A stretch of DNA of 38,714 bases, taken from Bacteroidales bacterium (lineage in GTDB: Bacteria; Bacteroidota; Bacteroidia; Bacteroidales; WCHB1-69). Shown in pieces: positions 1 to 8,441 of the stretch; the stretch's first letter is position 1; the number at the start of each line of letters is the position of its first letter. A program made the position numbers and the translations under genes. Under the pieces are notes generated by a model. That model was not told the DNA's origin, ran no database searches, and saw only the letters and a program-made list of their open reading frames with translations. Location of the stretch: NCBI GenBank assembly GCA_017544105.1, contig JAFYEU010000063.1, positions 1 to 38,714 of the forward strand, given 5' to 3'.

Positions 1-178
1 ACCGGACAACCCCCTCAAAGCCTTCACAAACAAACAGTTTTCCGTATTCAATGGAGATTTCAACTGTTGGATTGTTGGGCAAAGACTGCTGTAGAGATTT
101 GCCTCCAAACTGGTGCGAGCAGGCTTCAGGTTCGTCACAGATATAACTCATGGCAATGGGGTCAGGGATCTTTTTCAT
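1..178 (-). CDS. Partial hypothetical protein (N-terminal 59 residues)
   Basis: An open frame starts at the ATG at 178 (MKKIPDPIAMSYI...) and runs without a stop to the window edge, so only the N-terminus is visible. No signal peptide or membrane segment is apparent. The piece contains two cysteines near a histidine (CDEPEACSH), but that is too little for a metal-site call. A TATCTTTG promoter box lies 28 bases upstream of the start, which supports a real gene. I do not recognise the family. It is transcribed away from the ribosomal block and is separated from it by a terminator. Confidence 0.6.
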   Translation of the reverse strand, partial: MKKIPDPIAMSYICDEPEACSHQFGGKSLQQSLPNNPTVEISIEYGKLFVCEGFEGVVR

Positions 179-205
179 AGCCGTGTTATTTTTATATTGT
201 CGGGG

Positions 206-213
206 CAAAGATA
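206..213 (-). promoter_or_regulatory. Bacteroidota -7 promoter box (TATCTTTG)
   Basis: The minus strand reads TATCTTTG, an exact match to the Bacteroidota sigma-ABfr -7 consensus TAnnTTTG. It lies upstream of the partial gene starting at 178. No clear TTTG -33 box was found. Confidence 0.6.
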
Positions 214-282
214 ATAATTATAATTGAAAATAGGAAATTGAAAATGAAGGGCAATTCCAGAGTCCCCCTGATTTTCCCAAAC

Positions 283-304
283 GACTCTTAACTTTTAACT
301 CTCA
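283..304. repeat. Short-word intergenic island A
   Basis: A short run of TTAACT-type words. Positions 284-298 read, on the minus strand, TTAAAAGTTAAGAGT, which recurs exactly at 19461-19475. It lies just downstream of the ribosomal terminator. The rest of 214-305 shows nothing recognisable. Confidence 0.6.
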
Positions 305-305
305 A

Positions 306-340
306 CAAAAAAAACGGCTCTCCCTGACAGGACAGCCGTT
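306..340 (-). terminator. Rho-independent terminator of the ribosomal operon
   Basis: On the minus strand, AACGGCT (340-334) and AGCCGTT (319-313) form a 7-bp outer stem around an inner CCTG/CAGG pairing, followed by a run of about nine T. It begins 26 bases after the rpsE stop codon, so transcription of the ribosomal block ends here rather than continuing into rpmD/rplO/secY. Confidence 0.85.
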
Positions 341-366
341 CAAAATTTATAAGAAATAAAAATGGA

Positions 367-885
367 TTATCCGTTGAATACGGTGTCGAGGCTGACGCCA
401 CGCACTTGGGCCACGGTGTAAGCATCGCGCATTTTGGAGAGTGCGTCGATGGTAGCCTTCACCACGCTGTGCGGGTTGGAGGAGCCTTTGGACTTGGCCA
501 ACACGTTCTTCACGCCCACGCTCTCCAAGACGGCACGCATAGCACCACCGGCGATAACACCGGTACCAGGAGCAGCAGGTTTCATGAATACGGTAGCGCC
601 GCTGTACTTACCCTCTTGAGCGTGAGGAATCGTACCCTTGAGGATCGGCACTTGGATAAGGTTCTTCTTGGCGTCTTCGGTACCCTTGGCGATAGCCGTG
701 GAGACTTCGCGGGCTTTACCGAGGCCGTAGCCCACGATGCCGTTCTCATTGCCCACCACCATAATGGCTGCGAAGCTGAAGATACGACCACCCTTGGTCA
801 CTTTGACAACTCTGTTGACTGCCACCATTCTCTCCTTGAGCTCGATGTCAGTAGCTTTAACTTTCTTGATATTATTGTTTGCCAT
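367..885 (-). CDS. rpsE: 30S ribosomal protein S5
   Basis: S5 is a small-subunit protein near the mRNA entry and decoding region that contributes to translational accuracy. The 172-residue product shows the N-terminal double-stranded-RNA-binding-like part ([20 protein letters not shown], then [21 protein letters not shown]) and the C-terminal [19 protein letters not shown] segment. Its start lies 11 bases after rplR. It is the last gene of the block. In most bacteria rpmD, rplO and secY follow, but here a terminator follows directly. Confidence 0.97.
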   Translation of the reverse strand: MANNNIKKVKATDIELKERMVAVNRVVKVTKGGRIFSFAAIMVVGNENGIVGYGLGKAREVSTAIAKGTEDAKKNLIQVPILKGTIPHAQEGKYSGATVFMKPAAPGTGVIAGGAMRAVLESVGVKNVLAKSKGSSNPHSVVKATIDALSKMRDAYTVAQVRGVSLDTVFNG

Positions 886-896
886 ACTTCTAATGT

Positions 897-1253
897 TTAA
901 AATTTAAGACCACCTTCGCGGGCAGCGTCTGCCAATGATTTAACTCTACCGTGATACAGATAACCGTTGCGGTCGAACACCACCTCATTGATACCGGCGG
1001 CGAGAGCGCGTTGGGCGATCTCCTTGCCTACGAGGGCTGACTTTTCGCATTTGGTCACTTTCTGGTCGGCAATGCCGGCAATTTTGGAGGAGGCGGAGGC
1101 CAACGTCACACCTGCCACATCGTCAATCAACTGCACATAGATGTCGCGGTTGCTTCTGAAGACAGACAATCTCGGACGCGCAGCCGTACCGCTGACGATA
1201 CGACGAATGCGATTCTTAATCCGTTTTCTTCTATATTCTTTTTTGTAAGCCAT
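897..1253 (-). CDS. rplR: 50S ribosomal protein L18
   Basis: L18 binds 5S rRNA in the central protuberance of the large subunit. The 118-residue product has the basic N-terminus ([16 protein letters not shown]), the [20 protein letters not shown] core and the C-terminal [24 protein letters not shown], all typical of bacterial L18. It sits between rplF (18-base gap) and rpsE (11-base gap) in standard spc order. Confidence 0.97.
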   Translation of the reverse strand: MAYKKEYRRKRIKNRIRRIVSGTAARPRLSVFRSNRDIYVQLIDDVAGVTLASASSKIAGIADQKVTKCEKSALVGKEIAQRALAAGINEVVFDRNGYLYHGRVKSLADAAREGGLKF

Positions 1254-1271
1254 AGTAACAATTTTAAAAGG

Positions 1272-1832
1272 TTATTTTTCTGCTGATTTACCAGCTTTCT
1301 TTCTAACATACTCTCCTTCGAAGCGGATACCTTTGCCTTTGTAGGGTTCCGGTTTTCTGTAAGAGCGCACCTTGGTGGCCACCTGGCCGAGCAACTGTTT
1401 GTCGATGCAGCTCAGGATGATGATCGGGTTCTTACCTTTCTCGTTGATGGTTTGAACCGTAATCTCCTGCGGGAAATCGAACAGGATGTTGTGGGAGTAA
1501 CCGAGGCCGAGATCCAGTTGGTGGTCGCCTTTGGCTTCAGCCTTGTAGCCGACGCCGATGACTTCCAGCTTCTTCTGGAAACCTTGGGAAACGCCCGTCA
1601 CCATGTTGTTCAGCAGGGCGCGGTAAAGACCGTGCATAGCCTTGTCGCGTTTGTTGTCGGAAGGACGGGTAAGATGGAGGTGACCGTCTTCAATGTTCAG
1701 GGAGATGCGGGGATCCACATATTGGGTCAGTTCGCCCTTGGGTCCCTTCACGGTGACGATGTTAGACTTCTCGTCTCTTTTGATTTCAACCCCAGAGGGG
1801 ATAGCGATTTGCAATTTTCCTATTCTTGACAT
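1272..1832 (-). CDS. rplF: 50S ribosomal protein L6
   Basis: L6 lies near the sarcin-ricin loop and factor-binding site. The 186-residue product begins MSRIGKLQIAIPSGVEI and contains the conserved C-terminal KPEPYKGKGIRFEGEYVRKK. I chose the ATG at 1832 rather than the upstream in-frame start at 1862. The family begins with MSRIGK, and this ATG is preceded by TAGGAGG, a strong Shine-Dalgarno that is uncommon in Bacteroidota. The 1862 start would also overlap the end of rpsH. Confidence 0.97.
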   Translation of the reverse strand: MSRIGKLQIAIPSGVEIKRDEKSNIVTVKGPKGELTQYVDPRISLNIEDGHLHLTRPSDNKRDKAMHGLYRALLNNMVTGVSQGFQKKLEVIGVGYKAEAKGDHQLDLGLGYSHNILFDFPQEITVQTINEKGKNPIIILSCIDKQLLGQVATKVRSYRKPEPYKGKGIRFEGEYVRKKAGKSAEK

Positions 1833-1846
1833 AACGTTTCCTCCTA

Positions 1847-2245
1847 TTAGCTGATGTAACAAATAACTTCACCACCTACGTTCTGGGCTTTGGCTTCCTT
1901 GTCGGTCATCATGCCGTGGGATGTGGAGATGATGGCGATGCCGAGGCCGTTGAGCACGGAGGGCATTTCCTTCACGCCGACATACTTACGCAGACCGGGA
2001 CGGCTGGCGCGCTCCAGGGTGCTGATAGCGGATTGCTTGGTGGTCGGATGGTACTTCAAAGCGATCTTGATCATCTTCGGGTGTACATCATCCTCAAATT
2101 TATAGTTCAAAATATAACCTTTTTCGAAGAGTATCTTGGTGATAGCTCTCTTCTCGTTGGAGGCGGGAATCTCCACCACCTTATGATTAGCGCGGATAGC
2201 GTTTCTCAAACGAGTCAAATAATCTGATATTGGATCGGTATTCAT
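1847..2245 (-). CDS. rpsH: 30S ribosomal protein S8
   Basis: S8 binds the central domain of 16S rRNA and is a primary assembly protein; in E. coli it also represses the spc operon. The 132-residue product has MNTDPISDYLTRLRNAIRAN at the start and the RNA-binding end GLGIAIISTSHGMMTDKEA. It follows rpsN by 27 bases and precedes rplF by 14. No S8-binding hairpin was identified in the neighbouring mRNA by eye. Confidence 0.97.
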   Translation of the reverse strand: MNTDPISDYLTRLRNAIRANHKVVEIPASNEKRAITKILFEKGYILNYKFEDDVHPKMIKIALKYHPTTKQSAISTLERASRPGLRKYVGVKEMPSVLNGLGIAIISTSHGMMTDKEAKAQNVGGEVICYIS

Positions 2246-2272
2246 AATCTTATTTTCTCTTTAAGTGAATAA

Positions 2273-2572
2273 TTACCAACTAGCTTTCTTTACACCGGGG
2301 ATGAGGCCCTTCATTGCCATCTCGCGGAAGTTGATACGGGAGAGACCGAATTGGCGGATATAGCCTTTCGGACGGCCGGTCAGCTTGCAGCGGTTGTGCA
2401 AACGGATAGGATTGGAGTTGGGAGGTAATTTCTGAAGGGCGATATCGGCAGCTCTTTTAGCATCATAATCGGAGCCGTTCATGATCTTCTTCAGTTCTGC
2501 GCGTTTTGCGCTATATTTAGCAACCAGTTTTGCTCTTTTAACTTCTCTAGCTTTTAAAGATTCTTTTGCCAT
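2273..2572 (-). CDS. rpsN: 30S ribosomal protein S14, zinc-free type
   Basis: S14 is needed for assembly of the 30S head. The 99-residue product matches the long form, with C-terminal [19 protein letters not shown] and ending [11 protein letters not shown]. The paired CxxC motifs of the short zinc-binding form are absent, so this is the zinc-independent (C-) type. It lies 6 bases after rplE. Confidence 0.96.
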   Translation of the reverse strand: MAKESLKAREVKRAKLVAKYSAKRAELKKIMNGSDYDAKRAADIALQKLPPNSNPIRLHNRCKLTGRPKGYIRQFGLSRINFREMAMKGLIPGVKKASW

Positions 2573-2578
2573 AATAAA

Positions 2579-3133
2579 CTATTTCTGATTTTTAAAGGGT
2601 AAACCAAATTCTTTTAACAAGGCTAAACACTCCTTATCATTTTGGGCGGTCGTCACGAAGGTGATGTCCATACCGTTTATTTTGGCAACCTTGTCGATAT
2701 CGATTTCGGGGAAAATAATCTGCTCGGGAATACCGAGGGTGTAGTTACCTCTGCCGTCGAAACCCTTGTCGCTGATACCACGGAAGTCGCGGATACGGGG
2801 GATGGAAACGGACACGAGGCGGTCGAGGAATTCATACATACGGTCGCCGTGAAGGGTCACGCGCACGCCAATCTGCATACCTTTTCTCAACTTGAAGTTG
2901 GAGATATCCTTCTTTGACTTGGTGGGGACAGCCTTCTGGCCAGCGATCATGGTCATTTCCTGCACACCGGCGTCAATGATTTTCTTGTCAGCAATACCGA
3001 ATTTGCCCAGACCTTGGTTGAGGCAAATCTTGGTGATGCGGGGAACACGCATAACGGATTTGAAACCGAACTGTTCCTTGAGGGCGGGAAGCACCTCATT
3101 AAAATATTTCTCTTTGTATCTAGGTGTGTACAT
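2579..3133 (-). CDS. rplE: 50S ribosomal protein L5
   Basis: L5 binds 5S rRNA and contacts the P-site tRNA. The 184-residue product contains the family hallmarks [33 protein letters not shown] and the C-terminal [21 protein letters not shown]. Its ATG overlaps the rplX stop by one base (TAATG), implying translational coupling. Confidence 0.97.
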   Translation of the reverse strand: MYTPRYKEKYFNEVLPALKEQFGFKSVMRVPRITKICLNQGLGKFGIADKKIIDAGVQEMTMIAGQKAVPTKSKKDISNFKLRKGMQIGVRVTLHGDRMYEFLDRLVSVSIPRIRDFRGISDKGFDGRGNYTLGIPEQIIFPEIDIDKVAKINGMDITFVTTAQNDKECLALLKEFGLPFKNQK

Positions 3134-3453
3134 TATTTGATCTCCTCTCCAGATTTTTTAGAATATCTAACTAATTTACCGTTGTCGTTCAAACGTCTTC
3201 CCACGCGGGTAGCGTTTCCTTTAGCGTCCACGAGCATCAGATTTGAAATGTGGATGGGAGCTTCTTTCTTGATGATGCCGCCGTTGGGGTTCTTGGCATT
3301 GGGTTTCGTAGCCTTTGAAATCAAATTGAAACCTTCCACGATGGCTTTGTTCTCTTTCGGATACACCTCGAGGACCTTGCCCTGATGATCTTTACCCTTG
3401 TCATCTCCGGCAATGATTCTGACGATGTCACCTTTCTTAATTTTCAACTTCAT
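3133..3453 (-). CDS. rplX: 50S ribosomal protein L24
   Basis: L24 initiates 50S assembly. The 106-residue product opens with [20 protein letters not shown], the KOW motif near the N-terminus. An upstream start at 3480 would add nine residues, but the family begins at MKLKIKKGD and the bases before 3453 are an A-rich leader typical of this phylum, so I use 3453. The 66-base gap to rplN is one of the two largest in the operon. Confidence 0.96.
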   Translation of the reverse strand: MKLKIKKGDIVRIIAGDDKGKDHQGKVLEVYPKENKAIVEGFNLISKATKPNAKNPNGGIIKKEAPIHISNLMLVDAKGNATRVGRRLNDNGKLVRYSKKSGEEIK

Positions 3454-3519
3454 TGTTCTAATTTTTTTAATGTTTACCAATTGGTCTTTGTCAATTGTAT
3501 CTTTATTGATGAATAACCA

Positions 3520-3888
3520 TTACAATACTTCCGGTGCCAAAGACACGATCTTCATAAATTGTTTTTCACGCAATTCACGAGCCACAGGTCCGAAGATACG
3601 GGTGCCGCGCAACTCGTCGTTGGCGGTCAGCAACACGACTGCGTTGTCATCGAAGCGGATATAGGAACCATCGCTTCTGCGGACGTGTCTTTTGGTGCGG
3701 ACCACAACGGCCTTGGAGACGGTACCGGCCTTGACCTGACCGGAGGGGATGGCGCTCTTAATGGCAACGACGATCTTGTCGCCCACGCTGGCATAGCGTT
3801 TCTTGGTGCCACCCAAAACGCGGATACAGAGGACTTCCTTTGCACCGCTATTATCTGCAACTGCTAATCTTGATTCTTGTTGTATCAT
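3520..3888 (-). CDS. rplN: 50S ribosomal protein L14
   Basis: L14 lies at the subunit interface and forms an inter-subunit bridge. The 122-residue product begins [20 protein letters not shown] and carries [20 protein letters not shown] and the C-terminal [15 protein letters not shown], all diagnostic. It follows rpsQ by only 2 bases. Confidence 0.98.
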   Translation of the reverse strand: MIQQESRLAVADNSGAKEVLCIRVLGGTKKRYASVGDKIVVAIKSAIPSGQVKAGTVSKAVVVRTKRHVRRSDGSYIRFDDNAVVLLTANDELRGTRIFGPVARELREKQFMKIVSLAPEVL

Positions 3889-3890
3889 AA

Positions 3891-4145
3891 TTATTTAGCT
3901 CTTTCTAAGATTTCTACTAAACGCCAGCATTTGTTCTTGGACAAAGGTCTGGTTTCCATAATTCTAACTCTATCACCAATATGGCACTCATTCTTCTCAT
4001 CGTGAGCCATAAACTTGGTAGAACGTTTCAGGAACTTTCCGTAGATCGGGTGCTTCATCTTACGCTCCACCTTGATTACGATAGACTTATCCATTTTGTC
4101 GCTTACAACGACACCTTCTCTCACTTTTCTAGTATTTCTTTCCAT
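3891..4145 (-). CDS. rpsQ: 30S ribosomal protein S17
   Basis: S17 is a primary 16S rRNA-binding protein with an OB fold. The 84-residue product contains [20 protein letters not shown] and the signature [20 protein letters not shown]. It lies 12 bases after rpmC and 2 bases before rplN. Confidence 0.97.
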   Translation of the reverse strand: MERNTRKVREGVVVSDKMDKSIVIKVERKMKHPIYGKFLKRSTKFMAHDEKNECHIGDRVRIMETRPLSKNKCWRLVEILERAK

Positions 4146-4157
4146 AATTCGGTGATA

Positions 4158-4358
4158 TTATTTATTTTCATTTAATTCACGTTGACGCAACTCGGTGTGC
4201 AATCTGGCGATTGTTCTGCGTTGGTCTCTGATCACATGGGGGTTCTCCAGGGGAGAGATGGCGTGATTGAGTCTCATCTTCACCAAGTTATCTTTTTCGA
4301 CGGCCAGTCTCTCTTTCACTTCGGCCGTGGTAAGTTCTCTAATAACTGACTGTTTCAT
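4158..4358 (-). CDS. rpmC: 50S ribosomal protein L29
   Basis: L29 lies by the nascent-chain exit tunnel and contributes to the signal recognition particle/trigger factor docking site. The 66-residue helical product has ELTTAEVKERLAVEKDNLVK and the C-terminal RDQRRTIARLHTELRQREL typical of the family. It is 5 bases after rplP. Confidence 0.96.
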   Translation of the reverse strand: MKQSVIRELTTAEVKERLAVEKDNLVKMRLNHAISPLENPHVIRDQRRTIARLHTELRQRELNENK

Positions 4359-4363
4359 AACGC

Positions 4364-4789
4364 TTAAATTTCTGCTGAATAATCTCTTCTGACAATAAAC
4401 TTGGTGTGCACGGGCAGTTTCTGTGCACCGAGGCGCATAGCTTCACGGGCGACTTCCAATGGAATGCCGTCGGCTTCAAAGAGGATACGGCCCGGGCTGA
4501 CACGTGCGGCCCAAGACTCGGGAGTACCTTTACCTTTACCCATACGAACACCCAAACCCTTGGCGGTCACGGGACGATCGGGGAATATGCGAATCCAAAG
4601 CTGACCCTCACGCTTCATCTCACGAGTGATGGCCTGACGGGCTGCTTCTATTTGGCGGGCGCTGATCCAGCATTGATCCAGCGTCTTGATGGCGAATGAG
4701 CCGAAGGAAATCTCCGCACCACGCTTGGTGATGGATTTCATTCTGCCCTTCTGCGGCCTTCTGTATTTGGTTTTTTTCGGTTGTAACAT
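4364..4789 (-). CDS. rplP: 50S ribosomal protein L16
   Basis: L16 organises the tRNA-binding sites of the large subunit. The 141-residue product starts [18 protein letters not shown] and contains [20 protein letters not shown], the segment that in other bacteria carries an arginine hydroxylation site. It follows rpsC after a 59-base gap in which nothing special is seen. Confidence 0.98.
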   Translation of the reverse strand: MLQPKKTKYRRPQKGRMKSITKRGAEISFGSFAIKTLDQCWISARQIEAARQAITREMKREGQLWIRIFPDRPVTAKGLGVRMGKGKGTPESWAARVSPGRILFEADGIPLEVAREAMRLGAQKLPVHTKFIVRRDYSAEI

Positions 4790-4848
4790 TGCTTTTACTA
4801 TTTAGTATTTGTACTTATTATTTTATAACCGGCATCTTGGCGTCGGTA

Positions 4849-5598
4849 TTAATTATTGTTTCTGTTGTTGTTACGGGGAGCATTGCCGCCTTTGCGGTTG
4901 CCACCTCTGAACATACGTCTTTGCGGTGCCTTGGTGTCCTTGCCGGCTTCCTGGATGGCGAAGAGATCTCTCTTACCATACACGATCTCACGGCAGATCC
5001 ATACCTTCACGCCAATGCAACCATAGGTGGTGTGTGCCTCAACCAAAGCGTAGTCGATGTCCGCTCTCAAGGTGTGCAACGGAATACGACCCTCTTTGAA
5101 ATGCTCGACACGGGCCATTTCAGCTCCGCCCAGACGGCCGGAAGCCGTGATCTTGATGCCCTGTGCCTGCGCACGCATCGTGGAGGAAATGGCAGTCTTG
5201 ATGGCCTTCTTGTAAGCTACACGACCCTCAATCTGACGGGCGATGTTCTGTGCCACTAACTGTGCATCCAGGTCCGGACGCTTCACTTCCACAATGTTGA
5301 TCTGAATCTCTTTGCCCGTGAGGACTTTCAACTCTTCTCTCAACTTGTCCACCTCGGAACCTTTTTGACCAATGATAAGGCCCGGACGGGCGGTGCTGAT
5401 AGTCACGGTGACTACCTTCAGTGTTCTTTCAATGTAAATTTTGGAGATACCGGCTTTGGAAAACTTGGCGTTGAGATATCTTCTAATTTTGTCGTCCTCG
5501 ACAATCTTACTGGCGAAATTTTTGCCGCCATACCAATTAGAATCCCAACCTCTGACAATACCCAGGCGAATGCCTACCGGATTTACTTTCTGACCCAT
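4849..5598 (-). CDS. rpsC: 30S ribosomal protein S3
   Basis: S3 forms part of the mRNA entry channel. The 249-residue product begins [20 protein letters not shown], has a KH-type RNA-binding segment ([18 protein letters not shown], about residues 83-100) and the C-terminal [19 protein letters not shown]. The last ~20 residues are a low-complexity Gly/Asn/Arg tail ending NNNRNNN, longer than in many S3 proteins. It lies 7 bases after rplV. Confidence 0.98.
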   Translation of the reverse strand: MGQKVNPVGIRLGIVRGWDSNWYGGKNFASKIVEDDKIRRYLNAKFSKAGISKIYIERTLKVVTVTISTARPGLIIGQKGSEVDKLREELKVLTGKEIQINIVEVKRPDLDAQLVAQNIARQIEGRVAYKKAIKTAISSTMRAQAQGIKITASGRLGGAEMARVEHFKEGRIPLHTLRADIDYALVEAHTTYGCIGVKVWICREIVYGKRDLFAIQEAGKDTKAPQRRMFRGGNRKGGNAPRNNNRNNN

Positions 5599-5605
5599 AC
5601 TGATT

Positions 5606-6040
5606 TTAATTTTGTGATTCTTCTATATTATTATTATTATTTTCCGTATTTCTGTCGGCAATCACGAGCGTGACATGGTTGGAACGCTTTCTGATACGGT
5701 TGGCACGACCCTGAGGGGCAGTGCGGATACGCTTCAACATACGACCGCCATCTACCATGATGGTCTTTACGTACAAATCGGCGTCCTCCAATCGGGAACC
5801 TTCATTCTTCACCTGCCAGTTGGCAACTGCAGACTTCAATAATTTCAAAAGTTTCTCTGCAGACTCTCTGCGACTGTATTTCAATACACTCATTGCATAG
5901 TCCACATTCTTTCCACGAATCACATTTGCCATGATTCTGGTCTTGCGCGGTGAGGTCGGATTATCAACTAATCGAGCCATGTACACCGTTTTTCTTGCTT
6001 CTTTACGCGCATTTGCGGCTAATTTCTTGTTCGCACTCAT
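5606..6040 (-). CDS. rplV: 50S ribosomal protein L22 with Asn-rich tail
   Basis: L22 lines the nascent peptide exit tunnel. The core (residues ~16-130) contains [20 protein letters not shown] and [20 protein letters not shown], which is diagnostic. At 144 residues it is longer than many L22s because of a C-terminal tail with five consecutive Asn encoded by an (AAT)n run at 5627-5641. It is the first gene of this block. The genes that normally precede it (rpsS, rplB, rplW, rplD, rplC, rpsJ) are absent, and a promoter lies upstream. Confidence 0.97.
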   Translation of the reverse strand: MSANKKLAANARKEARKTVYMARLVDNPTSPRKTRIMANVIRGKNVDYAMSVLKYSRRESAEKLLKLLKSAVANWQVKNEGSRLEDADLYVKTIMVDGGRMLKRIRTAPQGRANRIRKRSNHVTLVIADRNTENNNNNIEESQN

Positions 6041-6136
6041 TGTTTTATTAGTCTTAATTTTATTTTTATTTACTTAAAAATCAACGGGTTATATACCGTT
6101 ACCCCTTTGATAATCCATACATTATCAAATTGGCGG

Positions 6137-6144
6137 CAAAAGTA
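6137..6144 (-). promoter_or_regulatory. Promoter -7 box of the rplV-rpsE operon
   Basis: The minus strand reads TACTTTTG, matching TAnnTTTG. A TTG at 6162-6160 lies 15 bases farther upstream as a possible, slightly short-spaced, -33 element. This leaves a leader of about 90 bases before rplV and explains how the detached ribosomal block is transcribed. Confidence 0.65.
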
Positions 6145-6224
6145 ACATTTTTTTTTATACAACCTACTGTTTATAAATATTTTTTTTTGAGGCCGTTATG
6201 TGAACAACCCGCTCTTCCCCACCG

Positions 6225-6342
6225 CACACTCCACATTGGCCTTTAGCCATTGGCTATTAGCTATTTAGAAAAAATGACGATTGTAAGTTACCACGGGCGG
6301 CCAACAGCCGACAGCCAATGACTAACAGCTAATGGCCGACAT
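6225..6342. repeat. Short-word intergenic island B
   Basis: The sequence consists of GGCTAAT/AGCCATT-type words in both orientations (for example AGCCATTGGCTATTAGCT), interrupted around 6271-6300. The vocabulary matches islands C and E. It lies immediately downstream of rsgA on the minus strand. No hairpin followed by a T run was seen. The rest of 6041-6342 holds only the rplV promoter and A/T-rich sequence. Confidence 0.5.
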
Positions 6343-7275
6343 CTACCGCAACTGCCACTCGGCGAGCGACATATCCTCATCTTCCACAATGGAGACGTAG
6401 TTAAGATAGCGGCTGGCGGAGATGGTGCCTTCTTCCACCGCCTGCAGCACCGCGCACCCGGGCTCCTGCAGGTGCAGGCAGTTGCTGAACCGACACTGGT
6501 GCTGCAGGGCGCGGATCTCCGGGAAATAGTCTCGCACCTCCTCTCTGCCATAGCGGATCAGGCCGAACTCCTTGATGCCGGGCGTGTCCATCAGGTAGCC
6601 GCCGGCGAAGGGGAACATCTCGGCGAAGGTGGTCGTGTGCTTCCCCTTGTGATGTTGTTGGGAGATCTCCCCTACCCTTAGCTGCAAGGAGGGCTCCACC
6701 GCATTGACCAGGGCCGACTTGCCCGTGCCGGAGTGACCGCTGAACAGCGACACCCGGCCTTCCAGCATCTTCCTCAGTGCTTCAATGCCCTGTCCCGTGA
6801 CGACGGAGGTAAACAGGGTTTCGTAGCCAATCTGCCGGTACAGATCGGCCAGCGCCTCCACATCGGCGCGTTCATCCTCATCGTACAGGTCCATCTTGTT
6901 GAAGACCAAGCACGCCGGGATCCGGAAGCTCTCCGCGGCCACCAGAAAACGGTCGATGAAGCCCTGCGAGGTGCGGGGCTCCTTGAGGGTGACAACGAGG
7001 AATACCATATCTATATTAGAGGCTATCAGGTGACTGACCTTGGAGAGGTTCGTCGCCTTGCGTTCGATGTAGTTGCGGCGCGTGGCTATCTGGGTGATCG
7101 TCCCGGCGCCGTCGTTTTCCATCTCGAAGGTCACCTGGTCGCCCACCACCACCGGGTTGGTGTATTTGATGCCCTGGGTGCGGAACTTGCCCCGGATGCG
7201 GCAGGTCACCACCTGTCCGTCTTCGCAGCGCACTTCGTACCAGCTGCCCGTCGATTTCACCACCAAGCCTTCCAT
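6343..7275 (-). CDS. rsgA: Ribosome small subunit-dependent GTPase A
   Basis: RsgA is a circularly permuted GTPase that helps late 30S maturation. The 310-residue product has an N-terminal OB domain (~1-65), then G4 NKMD (126-129), G1 GHSGTGKS (180-187) and G3 DTPG (230-233) in permuted order. A C-terminal zinc site uses Cys261, Cys266, His268 and Cys274. The start is the ATG at 7275, which overlaps the dxr stop by one base (TAATG). The frame remains open upstream into dxr, but that extension is unlike the family. The pairing with adk and dxr suggests a co-transcribed housekeeping unit. Confidence 0.97.
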   Translation of the reverse strand: MEGLVVKSTGSWYEVRCEDGQVVTCRIRGKFRTQGIKYTNPVVVGDQVTFEMENDGAGTITQIATRRNYIERKATNLSKVSHLIASNIDMVFLVVTLKEPRTSQGFIDRFLVAAESFRIPACLVFNKMDLYDEDERADVEALADLYRQIGYETLFTSVVTGQGIEALRKMLEGRVSLFSGHSGTGKSALVNAVEPSLQLRVGEISQQHHKGKHTTTFAEMFPFAGGYLMDTPGIKEFGLIRYGREEVRDYFPEIRALQHQCRFSNCLHLQEPGCAVLQAVEEGTISASRYLNYVSIVEDEDMSLAEWQLR

Positions 7276-8441
7276 TAGCGATAGTCTTTTTGCAGTCTCT
7301 CCCGCACCGCCCGGTCGATGGCCAGATACTCGTCCACGCTTTGGGGCACGCAGTATTCGGCCGACGCCACCGTCTTGCGGATGATCTCGGCAATATCCAG
7401 GAACTTGATGCGCCCTTGGAGGAACCAAGCGACGGCGACCTCGTTGGCGGCGTTCATCACGCAGGGCATGTTGCCACCCTTCTTGGAGCATTCGTAAGCG
7501 ATACCCAAACAGGGGAACACCTCCCGGTCGGGCTGCTCGAAAGTCAGGCTGGGATAGTCGGCAAACGAAAGCCTTGGCTGGCTGTTGGCGAGCCGGAAGG
7601 GATAGGTCAGGGCATACTGGATGGGCAGCTTCATGGAGGGCAGTCCCAGCTGCGCCTTCACCGAGCCGTCCGCGAACTGCACCATGGAGTGCACGATCGA
7701 CTGGGGGTGCACCACCACCTCTATCTTGTCCAGGGGCACGTTGAAGAGCCACTTGGCCTCAATGACCTCCAGTCCTTTGTTCATCAGGGTGGCGCTATCC
7801 ACGGTAATCTTCGGGCCCATGCTCCAGTTGGGGTGCTTGAGGGCCTGCTGCACGGTGACCTCCGCCAGCTCTTCTCTCCGGCGTCCGCGGAAGGGACCAC
7901 CGGAAGCGGTGATGAGGAGTTTCTCGATCTCGTTGAACTGCTCACCGACCAGGCACTGGAAGATGGCGGAGTGCTCTGAATCCACGGGCAGCAGCGGCAC
8001 CCGGTTCTCGGCCGCCTTGCGGGTCATCAGCTCGCCGGCCACCACAAGGGTCTCCTTGTTGGCCAACGCGATCTGCTTGCCCGCCTCAATGGCGTGCCAT
8101 ACGGGACGCAGCCCCGCGACCCCCACGATACAGGAGAGCACCATATCGACGCACTCCATCTCGCAGACATCGCACAGCGACTGCTCCCCGCAGAAGACCT
8201 TGACATCCTCGTCTTGCAAGGCGTCCTTCACCTTGCGCCAGGCCTCCTCCTGGACCACCACCACGATATTGGGCTTGTAGGTCCGCGCCTGCTCAATCAA
8301 CAAGTCGGCGCTGCTATTGGCCGCGATGACCTCCAGCTGCAACAGGTCGGGATACTGGGCGATGACCTCCAAGGACTGTTTGCCCATGGAGCCCGTGGAG
8401 CCCAGCAGGGCTATACGTCTTTTATGCTCAGGCGCATCCAT
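7275..8441 (-). CDS. dxr: 1-deoxy-D-xylulose 5-phosphate reductoisomerase
   Basis: Dxr (IspC) converts DXP to 2-C-methyl-D-erythritol 4-phosphate with NADPH, the committed step of the MEP isoprenoid pathway. The 388-residue product has the NADPH loop GSTGSMG (14-20), ALANKETLV, the metal ligands Asp154 and Glu156 in VDSEHS and Glu225 in NKGLEVIEA, and the substrate loop ASGGPFR (179-185). Length and motifs are complete. It overlaps both adk and rsgA by one base (TAATG at each junction), which indicates translational coupling. Confidence 0.98.
   Translation of the reverse strand: MDAPEHKRRIALLGSTGSMGKQSLEVIAQYPDLLQLEVIAANSSADLLIEQARTYKPNIVVVVQEEAWRKVKDALQDEDVKVFCGEQSLCDVCEMECVDMVLSCIVGVAGLRPVWHAIEAGKQIALANKETLVVAGELMTRKAAENRVPLLPVDSEHSAIFQCLVGEQFNEIEKLLITASGGPFRGRRREELAEVTVQQALKHPNWSMGPKITVDSATLMNKGLEVIEAKWLFNVPLDKIEVVVHPQSIVHSMVQFADGSVKAQLGLPSMKLPIQYALTYPFRLANSQPRLSFADYPSLTFEQPDREVFPCLGIAYECSKKGGNMPCVMNAANEVAVAWFLQGRIKFLDIAEIIRKTVASAEYCVPQSVDEYLAIDRAVRERLQKDYR

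Noticed and set aside
7276..7752. Long N-terminal extension of rsgA
   Set aside because: It is the dxr gene read in another frame; RsgA homology begins exactly at the ATG at 7275.
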